DNA of 12,273 nt from DATLZB01 sp035574175 (GTDB taxonomy: Bacteria > Pseudomonadota > Alphaproteobacteria > Rhizobiales > Hyphomicrobiaceae): assembly GCA_035574175.1 (NCBI GenBank), contig DATLZB010000079.1, forward strand, positions 1 through 12,273, in the 5' to 3' direction. Below, in pieces: positions 7,098 through 12,273 of this stretch. Below the pieces are notes generated by a model. The model saw nothing but the letters and a program-made list of their open reading frames with translations. It made no database searches and was not told the origin of the DNA. Position 1 is the first letter of the stretch, and every line of letters begins with the position of its first letter. The position numbers were made by a program, and so were the translations under genes.

Positions 7098-7337
7098 ATG
7101 ATTTGCTCCGTCACACTCGGCACCAGCACCAACGGCCTCGTTTGCGCCGCCGCCTACGAGCCCATCGCCGAAATCCTCGGCGCCAAACTTGTCTTCGGGC
7201 GCAGCGAGGCGGGTGGAGCAGGGCTCGATGTGCTCGATGTGACCGAACTGGCTGTTGTTCCGACGTCCGCCGGTCTCTCGAACAGGGTGAGCTGGTCGGG
7301 ATGCGCGGTGCGGGGAATGCGCCGGTGCCGGCCGTAG
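7098..7337 (+). CDS. possible small ORF downstream of LexA-type box, unknown
   Basis: A 79-codon frame from ATG 7098 (MICSVTLGTSTNGLVCAAAY and onward). I do not recognise it. Support is compositional: in the first 38 codons 32 end in G or C, while first and second positions are only a little over half G/C, which is the periodicity of real genes here. It lies just after the possible LexA-covered promoter. Against it, the nearest purine-rich stretch (GGAAAGAAG, 7077-7085) is too far from the ATG for a good ribosome site, and from 7154 on it is antisense to the helix-turn-helix gene. It could be a remnant of a decayed gene. Confidence 0.2.
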   Translation: MICSVTLGTSTNGLVCAAAYEPIAEILGAKLVFGRSEAGGAGLDVLDVTELAVVPTSAGLSNRVSWSGCAVRGMRRCRP

Positions 7338-7612
7338 TCGATGCGGTCGACGAGGCTCGGGTAACGCACATGGAAGAGTTGCAGCGCCTCCTCCCGCGTC
7401 CCAGCGAACTTGCGCTCTTCCCAGATCTCGTAGAGCCGCCGCGGATCGCACTGATAGCGTGCACAAAGGTCCTTGCGGCGCACCCTGAGCCAGCGGGCGA
7501 TCCAAATATCAACGGCATCGGCCCGGGTGAGTGGACCGCGCGCCCGGGCGGAGGCGGCGGCATTGCATTGATCGACTGACATGAGACTGGAACACGTCCT
7601 TGACGGGACCAT
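7154..7612 (-). CDS. helix-turn-helix-like protein with QLTLF clamp-type peptide
   Basis: The frame encodes up to 152 residues. The core (about 24-112, ARGPLTRADAVDIWIARWLR to QLTLFERP) has strongly G/C-ending codons and reads as a real protein, with a likely helix-turn-helix at RRKDLCARYQCDPRRLYEIW. It resembles uncharacterised rhizobial proteins; I cannot assign a function. QLTLF at residues 107-111 matches the QL(S/D)LF peptide that lets DNA polymerases, Hda-like and repair proteins bind the beta sliding clamp. The remaining 41-residue Ser/Thr/Pro tail has poorer codon bias and may be a run-on past an older stop. The start is undecided: ATG 7612 or ATG 7582 (MSVDQCNAA), neither with a good ribosome site. 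It diverges from hisA and precedes the SinR-family gene by 254 bases. Confidence 0.6.
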   Translation of the reverse strand: MVPSRTCSSLMSVDQCNAAASARARGPLTRADAVDIWIARWLRVRRKDLCARYQCDPRRLYEIWEERKFAGTREEALQLFHVRYPSLVDRIDYGRHRRIPRTAHPDQLTLFERPADVGTTASSVTSSTSSPAPPASLRPKTSLAPRISAMGS

Positions 7613-7688
7613 TGCTTCACTGATTCAAGACCAGGATGAGAGCAACACGATGGCGTTGCGCGCAGCGGCGTAACAGCGGCGGCAAGAC

Positions 7689-8435
7689 ATGATCCTGTTC
7701 CCGGCGATCGATTTGAAGGACGGCCGCTGCGTACGCCTGAAGCGAGGCGAGATGGCCGAGGCGACGGTCTTCAACGACGACCCCGCCGCTCAGGCCAGAG
7801 CCTTCGCCGAGCAGGGCTTTCAGTGGCTGCATGTCGTCGACCTCAACGGCGCCTTCGCCGGCCGGCCGGTCAACGCCGCCGCGGTGGAAGCAATCCTCGG
7901 AGCCGTCACCATCCCCGTACAGCTCGGCGGCGGCATCCGCGACATGGCGACCGTCGAAGACTGGCTCGCCCGCGGCGTGCGCCGCGTAATCCTTGGCACC
8001 GCCGCGCTCAAGAATCCGCCCCTCGTGCGCGAGGCCTGCGCGCGCTTCCCTGGCCGCATCGTCGTCGGTATCGATGCGCGCGACGGTCGTGTCGCCGTCG
8101 AGGGGTGGGCCGAGACCAGCGAGCTGACTGCGGCTGCGCTTGCCGCGCGCTTCGAAGATGCTGGCGTTGCCGCCATCGTCTTCACCGACATCGGCCGCGA
8201 CGGCGTTCTCCAAGGTTTGAACCTTGCAGCAACCGTCGCGCTCGCCCGGGCCACTGCTATTCCGGTGATCGCCTCGGGCGGCCTCGCCTCTCTCGAGGAC
8301 GTCAAGGCCCTGCTCCGCCCCGAGCACGCCATGCTTGAAGGTGCCATCGCCGGCCGCGCCCTATACGACGGACGCCTCGACGCCAGAAAGGCCTTGGCCC
8401 TCATCTCGGCGCGGGCAACAACGTCCGCGCACTGA
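7689..8435 (+). CDS. hisA: ProFAR isomerase (phosphoribosylformimino-AICAR-P isomerase)
   Basis: HisA opens the ribose ring of ProFAR to give PRFAR, the substrate of HisF/HisH. The 248-residue TIM barrel has FPAIDLKDGRCVRL with catalytic Asp8, HVVDLNGAFAGRP (48-60), VQLGGGIRD (77-85), VILGTAALKNP (100-110), VVGIDARDGRVAVEGW with catalytic Asp129, FTDIGRDGVLQGLN (165-178) and VIASGGLASLEDV. The duplicated phosphate-binding Gly motifs at GGGIR and ASGG are intact. ATG 7689 gives the standard N-terminus; the ribosome site is weak (GGCGGCAAG). Unusually, it is separated from hisH by 1.2 kb of opposite-strand genes and is not followed by hisF, so it probably needs its own promoter in the 76 bases after 7612, where I found no convincing one. 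Confidence 0.96.
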   Translation: MILFPAIDLKDGRCVRLKRGEMAEATVFNDDPAAQARAFAEQGFQWLHVVDLNGAFAGRPVNAAAVEAILGAVTIPVQLGGGIRDMATVEDWLARGVRRVILGTAALKNPPLVREACARFPGRIVVGIDARDGRVAVEGWAETSELTAAALAARFEDAGVAAIVFTDIGRDGVLQGLNLAATVALARATAIPVIASGGLASLEDVKALLRPEHAMLEGAIAGRALYDGRLDARKALALISARATTSAH

Positions 8436-8440
8436 TGCTT

Positions 8441-8457
8441 GCGGCCGGGCTGGCCGC
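8441..8457. terminator. possible bidirectional hairpin between hisA and the E1-like gene
   Basis: GCGGCC (8441-8446), a five-base loop and GGCCGC (8452-8457) form a perfect six-base GC stem in the 39-base gap between two convergent genes. There is no T-run on either side, so intrinsic termination is uncertain. Confidence 0.3.
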
Positions 8458-8474
8458 TGCCAGCGACCAGAGCC

Positions 8475-10889
8475 TCAACCCAGCCCTTGCTTGAACCGGT
8501 ATCTCGTTGGGCGACCTGACCTTAGCGTCTCGGCGGCAGCCAGTATTGCGTTCACATCGAGCCCGTAGTGTCCGTAGAGCTCGCTGATCGAGCCCGACTG
8601 GCCGAAATGCTCAACCCCGAGCGCGCGAACGCGATGGCCCTCGACGGCACCGATCCAGGAAAGGGTCTCGGGGTAACCGTCGAGGATGGTGATGATCCCG
8701 GCATCCCTCGGCACCTCTGCGAGCAGATGCTCTATATGCGAGCGTGCCTCGCGGTTACCCCGCTCGCGTTCGCGCTGCGCTGCATGCCAGCCGGCCGAGA
8801 GCCGGTCGGCCGATGTCACGGCAAGCACACCGATGCCGCGTCGGTCCTCGGCCAGCAGACCGGTTGCCGCGATAACCTCTGGCGCAACCGCACCCATGTA
8901 GGCGATCACGAGTTCGCAAGAGGGATCGGGCCGCCTCAACCAGTATCCACCGTTGATGATGTCGCCGGCGAGCTGGTCGAGGTCCCGTTTGGGCTGGTCG
9001 ACGGGCCGTGTAGAAAGACGCAAGTAGACCGATCCACCCTTTTCGTCTCTGAGCCAGTGCGTTTCTCCACGCTCCTCGCCCTCGCGCTGGATGTATTCGA
9101 ACGCCCAGCCCATGATCACTCTGAGCTCATCGACGAAAGCCGGCTCGAATGACGCCAACCCATCCTGCGCCATGCCGATCAGCGGCGTTGCGATGGACTG
9201 GTGCGCGCCGCCTTCGGGCGCCAACGTGATGCCTGACGGCGTCGCCACCAGAATGAAGCGCGCGTCCTGGTAGCAGGCGTAGTTGAGGGCATCGAGGCCG
9301 CGGCAGATGAACGGATCATAGAGCGCGCCGATCGGGATCAACCGCTCGCCAAACAGCGAATGCGACAGGCCGAGGGTCGCGAGCAGTAGAAACAGGTTCA
9401 TCTCGGCTATGCCGAGTTCGATGTGCTGGCCGGTCGGGCTCATCTCCCACCTTTGTGCAGAGAGCAGTCCCCGCTCCCTGAAAAGATCCTGCCTGTGGGA
9501 CAGCGCGAACAGGCCGCGCCGGTTGACCCAGGGTCCGAGATTGGTCGAGACCGTCACGTCGGGCGAGGTGGTGACGATGCGAGCGGCAAGCGCAGTTTGC
9601 ATGCGACCGATCTCGGCGAGCAACTGGCCAAAGCCCGACTGCGTCGACATCGCGCCGCTGATATCGAGGGCCGGCATCGGCGGCACCGGAATGCGCTCCG
9701 CCCTTCGTCGCCGCCGGCCCACCGCCACGAAGGGGACCTCCCGCAGGAACTGCGCCAGCGCATCGGCGGGTTGGGAAAGGCCGGCAAAACGCTCCCATTC
9801 CGCTCCCTGATCGATGCCGTTCTGGATGCGGAACTCCTCCATCTGGGCTTTCGTCATCAGCCCCGCGTGGTTGTCCTTGTGGCCGGCAAAAGGCAACCCG
9901 AACCCCTTGATCGTATACGCGATGAAGCACACCGGCCTGCCGGAGGGTGCACGCTCGAACGCATCGACGATGACTTCGAGATCGGTACCCCCGAGATTAG
10001 TCATCAGCCGCGCCAGCTCTTCGTCCGAAAGTGAACCAACTATGCCCAACGTCTCAGGAGCATCTGCCAGATCCCGCTCGAGCTGCTTGCGCCACGCGGC
10101 CCCGCCCTGAAACACCAAGGCCGAGTAGAGCAGGTTCGGGCATTCGATGATCCACTTGCGCAGGCGCTCGCCGCCGGGTCTCGCAAAGGCCCGCTCCAGC
10201 AGCCTGCCGAACTTGAGCAGCACCACCTCCCAGCCCATGGTCTCGAAGATGCCGGCGACTTTCATGAACAATTCGTCCGACACCACCGAGTCGAGGCTCT
10301 GGCGGTTGTAATCGATGATCCACCAGCAGTTTCTCAGCCCGTGCTTCCAGCATTCGAGCAACGCCTCGTGGATATTGCCTTCATCGAGTTCGGCATCGCC
10401 GACGAGCGCCACCATGCGCCCCTCGGGCCAATGGCGACCCCAGCCATGCGCACGCACATACTCCTGTGTCAGGCTCGCGAAGGCCGTCGCTGCGGCGCCA
10501 AGGCCGACGGAGCCTGTCGATAGGTCGACGTCGTCCTCATCCTTGGTGCGCGACGGATACGACTGCGCGCCGCCGAAGCCGCGAAAGTTCTTGAGGTTTT
10601 CGAGCGACTGATTGCCCAGCAGATACTGAATGGCATGGAACACCGGGCTCGCGTGCGGCTTCACGGCTACGCGGTCTTGCGGCCGGAGAATGTGAAAGTA
10701 GAGCGCCGTCATGATGGTGACGAGGGATGCAGACGAGGCTTGGTGCCCGCCCACCTTGAGCCCATCGCCGTGGTCCCTTTCGTGGTTGGCGTGATGGATC
10801 ATATAGGTCGAGAGCCACAGCACCTTGCGCTCGAGCTCACGCAAGGTAGTGAGCAGCCGGAGGCGCGCGTTGTCCGACGGTCGAGCCAG
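8475..10889 (-). CDS. AceE/transketolase-like thiamine-diphosphate enzyme (homodimeric E1 type)
   Basis: An 804-residue ThDP enzyme resembling homodimeric pyruvate dehydrogenase E1 (AceE) and the alphaproteobacterial 'transketolase' group. Seen in order: GLKVGGHQASSAS near 45, VAVKPHASPVFHAIQYL, the ThDP/Mg motif from GDAELDEGN (about 164) to YNRQSLD (about 200), IAYTIKGFGLPFAGHKDNHA (about 324-341), a Pro-linked junction, then the pyrimidine-binding half with GQHIELGIAEMN (catalytic-type Glu about 491) and APEGGAHQS (about 557-565). The C-terminal transketolase domain follows, with EHFGQSGSISELYGHYGLD. Known members decarboxylate 2-oxoacids; the substrate here cannot be read, and no E2/E3 gene is nearby. 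Coding clearly continues upstream of the first standard start (TTG 10844), as far as a stop; within that stretch CTG 10889 lies 5 bases after GGAGG and is taken as the start. Confidence 0.9.
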   Translation of the reverse strand: MARPSDNARLRLLTTLRELERKVLWLSTYMIHHANHERDHGDGLKVGGHQASSASLVTIMTALYFHILRPQDRVAVKPHASPVFHAIQYLLGNQSLENLKNFRGFGGAQSYPSRTKDEDDVDLSTGSVGLGAAATAFASLTQEYVRAHGWGRHWPEGRMVALVGDAELDEGNIHEALLECWKHGLRNCWWIIDYNRQSLDSVVSDELFMKVAGIFETMGWEVVLLKFGRLLERAFARPGGERLRKWIIECPNLLYSALVFQGGAAWRKQLERDLADAPETLGIVGSLSDEELARLMTNLGGTDLEVIVDAFERAPSGRPVCFIAYTIKGFGLPFAGHKDNHAGLMTKAQMEEFRIQNGIDQGAEWERFAGLSQPADALAQFLREVPFVAVGRRRRRAERIPVPPMPALDISGAMSTQSGFGQLLAEIGRMQTALAARIVTTSPDVTVSTNLGPWVNRRGLFALSHRQDLFRERGLLSAQRWEMSPTGQHIELGIAEMNLFLLLATLGLSHSLFGERLIPIGALYDPFICRGLDALNYACYQDARFILVATPSGITLAPEGGAHQSIATPLIGMAQDGLASFEPAFVDELRVIMGWAFEYIQREGEERGETHWLRDEKGGSVYLRLSTRPVDQPKRDLDQLAGDIINGGYWLRRPDPSCELVIAYMGAVAPEVIAATGLLAEDRRGIGVLAVTSADRLSAGWHAAQRERERGNREARSHIEHLLAEVPRDAGIITILDGYPETLSWIGAVEGHRVRALGVEHFGQSGSISELYGHYGLDVNAILAAAETLRSGRPTRYRFKQGLG

Positions 10890-10894
10890 AGTGT

Positions 10895-10899
10895 CCTCC
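10895..10899 (-). promoter_or_regulatory. Shine-Dalgarno site that points to a CTG start
   Basis: On the minus strand GGAGG is followed by ACACT and then CTG at 10889, in frame with the AceE-like gene. The only standard start in frame below the upstream stop, TTG 10844, has no such site. Confidence 0.6.
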
Positions 10900-10911
10900 G
10901 TGGCGTCGCAA

Positions 10912-10996
10912 TGAGTCTGCCGGGCCTGACACTATCGCAGGCGATTACCAGATGAAATGCACCTCCCTCGCCAACGCTCGCACCCTGAGTCTGCCG
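10912..10996. repeat. 11-base direct repeat TGAGTCTGCCG
   Basis: TGAGTCTGCCG occurs at 10912-10922 and again at 10986-10996, a start-to-start distance of 74 bases, close to seven helical turns. Both lie in the gap between the divergent AceE-like and binding-protein genes, so they could be paired operator sites; chance is not excluded. Confidence 0.35.
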
Positions 10997-11009
10997 CTTG
11001 CCCACCACC

Positions 11010-11021
11010 TGTCACCTGACA
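11010..11021. promoter_or_regulatory. palindrome TGTCA-CC-TGACA, possible operator
   Basis: Perfect five-base inverted arms around two bases, about 140 bases upstream of the binding-protein start, in the divergent intergenic region. Its size suits a dimeric repressor such as a GntR- or MarR-type regulator, but no regulator gene is in the window to connect it to. Confidence 0.3.
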
Positions 11022-11144
11022 AGGCTTCGCCGCTGTGCACCCCTCCAGCAACGCGCCTTGCCGCTTGCGCCCAGCCGCGGCAAAGTGGCCCTCGCAGAAG
11101 CGGCCCCGCGTAGGGTCGACGCCGTTGTTCGTGTGCTGTCGCAC

Positions 11145-11154
11145 GGAGGGAGGA
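11145..11154 (+). promoter_or_regulatory. strong Shine-Dalgarno site of the binding-protein gene
   Basis: GGAGGGAGGA ends 6 bases before ATG 11161 and decides that start over the longer in-frame opening at 11035. Confidence 0.75.
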
Positions 11155-11160
11155 AACACG

Positions 11161-12195
11161 ATGACTCGCAATCCGGCTCCGGCCGCTCTGGCGGCCGCCA
11201 TGCTTTTCACGTGGCTACCGCAGGCCCAGGCACAATCCTCTGTCGAGGCCTTTTACAAGGGCAAGGACGTTCAGATCCTGATCGGCGCCGGCGTCGGTGG
11301 CACCTACGGCCTCTACGCCCAGCTGGCCGCCCAGCATCTCCGCAAATACATCCCCGGCCAGCCCAATCTGATCATGCAGAGCATGCCCGGCGCCGGCGGC
11401 AATGTGGCGTTGAACTACTCCTACAACGTAGCACCCAAGGACGGCACACTGATCCATCTCGTGCACGCCGAGGTGCTGTTCGAAACGCTGCTGACCAAGG
11501 GTGTCAAGTTCAACGCTGGCGACTATCAATACATTGGTCGCCTTGCCGACGCGGACGCCATCGCGCTCGCGACCAAGGCGTCAGGCGTCCGCACCATTGA
11601 GGACGCCAAGAAGCGCGAAGTGACCATGGGCGCCACGGGTGCCGCCAACGTATTTGCGCTTGGCCCCTTGATGATGAACCGGGTGGCGGGCACGAGATTC
11701 AGGATCATTGGCGGCTACAAGGGAACCTCGGACATCCACCTCGCCATGGAGCGCGGTGAGCTCGACGGAGCCGGCATGACGACGGCCAATGCACTCACCA
11801 TCCACGGCGACAAGCTCAAGAGCGGCGACCTCGTGCCGTTCTTCGCCATCGCCGCCAGACGCCTGCCCGAGTATCCCGATCTGCCGGCGATGACCGAGTT
11901 CGGCAACGCCAGCGAAAAGACGTTGATGGAGATCTATGCCTCAGCCGGAACCATTGGCCGTGCGCTCGCATTTCCGCCCGGGGTGCCCGCCGAGCGCGTG
12001 GAGGCGCTGCGCACGGCTTTCTCCAAGATGCTGGACGACCCCGACTTCAAGGCCGAGGTCAGGAAGTCGAACATCCCCATCGCGCCGATGAGTGGCAAGG
12101 AGCTTTCCGCTTACGTGGCCACGGTTCTGAAGACTCCGGCCGACCAGATCGAGCAAGCACGAACGCTGCACGCCGAGCTGCTGCCGGCCAAGTAG
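11161..12195 (+). CDS. tripartite tricarboxylate transporter solute-binding protein (Bug/TctC family)
   Basis: A 344-residue periplasmic binding protein of the Bug/TctC family, which delivers carboxylates or related small molecules to TctA/TctB-type membrane carriers. A short signal peptide (MTRNPAPAALAAAMLFTWLP, then QAQAQ) predicts cleavage around residue 24-26; with no Cys at the site it is not a lipoprotein. The mature part begins with the family pattern FYKGKDVQILIGAGVGGTYG, followed by LRKYIPGQPNLIMQSMPGAGG and NYSYNVAPKDGTLIHL. The second half has GYKGTSDIHLAMERGELDG and AFPPGVPAERVEALRTAF. ATG 11161 has an excellent ribosome site. No TctA/TctB genes follow within the window, though only 78 bases remain. 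It diverges from the AceE-like gene, and a shared carboxylate role is inference. The ligand is unknown. Confidence 0.9.
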   Translation: MTRNPAPAALAAAMLFTWLPQAQAQSSVEAFYKGKDVQILIGAGVGGTYGLYAQLAAQHLRKYIPGQPNLIMQSMPGAGGNVALNYSYNVAPKDGTLIHLVHAEVLFETLLTKGVKFNAGDYQYIGRLADADAIALATKASGVRTIEDAKKREVTMGATGAANVFALGPLMMNRVAGTRFRIIGGYKGTSDIHLAMERGELDGAGMTTANALTIHGDKLKSGDLVPFFAIAARRLPEYPDLPAMTEFGNASEKTLMEIYASAGTIGRALAFPPGVPAERVEALRTAFSKMLDDPDFKAEVRKSNIPIAPMSGKELSAYVATVLKTPADQIEQARTLHAELLPAK

Positions 12196-12273
12196 CCAGC
12201 GCTCGAAAGCTTTCCGGACGCCGGATATCGGCGGGTAAAGGCGAAGCCGCGGCCGCCGCGCGCGGCGTGCGAG

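Noticed and set aside
6900..7505. Extension of the SinR-family frame upstream to 7505
   Set aside because: The open frame continues, but the sequence upstream of 6938 is low-complexity, overlaps the helix-turn-helix gene and contains the LexA-type boxes.
6531..7612. CRISPR or toxin-antitoxin locus suggested by the Cas2/VapD-like protein
   Set aside because: There are no direct-repeat arrays, no Cas1, and the neighbour does not resemble a known antitoxin; the two genes are 254 bases apart with regulatory sites between them.
7650..7673. Seven-codon mini-ORF before hisA as a possible leader peptide
   Set aside because: It holds no histidine codons and has no attenuator hairpin with a T-run, so nothing supports histidine attenuation.
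10799..11008. Minus-strand frame beginning near 11008 as an alternative N-terminus of the AceE-like enzyme via frameshift
   Set aside because: Its residues do not resemble the enzyme family's N-terminus, and there is no ribosome site; the CTG start explains the data more simply.
12219..12266. Short GC palindromes after the binding-protein gene as a terminator
   Set aside because: A five-base stem (12219-12233) and a loopless 12-base palindrome (12255-12266) without a T-run are expected by chance in such GC-rich DNA.

Overview
The window is high-GC DNA with strongly G/C-ending codons. It carries an alphaproteobacterial, Hyphomicrobiales-like (rhizobial/Xanthobacteraceae-like) gene neighbourhood: argB beside a pyrimidine 5'-nucleotidase-type HAD gene, hslVU divergent from a hisB-DUF2628-hisH cluster, and hisA. 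The HslV propeptide ending in WHG, the HisB and HisH sequence style and GAAC-N7-GAAC (alphaproteobacterial LexA-type) motifs fit this assignment. The species cannot be named from sequence alone.

Layout. The left edge (1-671, minus) holds a partial gene for a stand-alone Clp N-domain protein with a low-complexity tail. It diverges from argB (873-1805), which is followed after 5 bases by the HAD nucleotidase (1811-2584). That gene runs tail-to-tail into hslU, with an 11-base overlap of the coding ends; hslU and hslV form a minus-strand protease operon (2574-4541). hisB (4691-5287), a DUF2628 membrane protein (5319-5825) and hisH (5825-6481) run on the plus strand and look co-transcribed. Between hisH and hisA (7689-8435) sits an opposite-strand unit: a SinR-family (Cas2-like fold) small protein (6531-6899) and a helix-turn-helix-like protein (7154-7612). 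hisA is not followed by hisF; instead it faces a long minus-strand AceE/transketolase-like enzyme (8475-10889). A divergent tripartite tricarboxylate transporter (Bug/TctC) binding protein (11161-12195) ends the window.

How the genes work together. ArgB commits glutamate to arginine synthesis. HisB, HisH and HisA are three histidine-pathway steps, and HisH needs a HisF partner that must be encoded elsewhere. HslUV is an ATP-dependent protease. The AceE-like enzyme and the solute-binding protein form an accessory carbon-metabolism segment whose substrates cannot be read from the sequence.

The most interesting part is 6531-7612. Two nearly identical 15-base LexA-type boxes (7001-7015 and 7048-7062) lie in inverted orientation between two small antisense genes embedded in the histidine locus. 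One of those proteins carries a QLTLF peptide that matches the beta-sliding-clamp-binding consensus. This suggests a small DNA-damage-responsive locus. A second oddity is the AceE-like gene, which seems to start at a CTG codon behind a perfect GGAGG.
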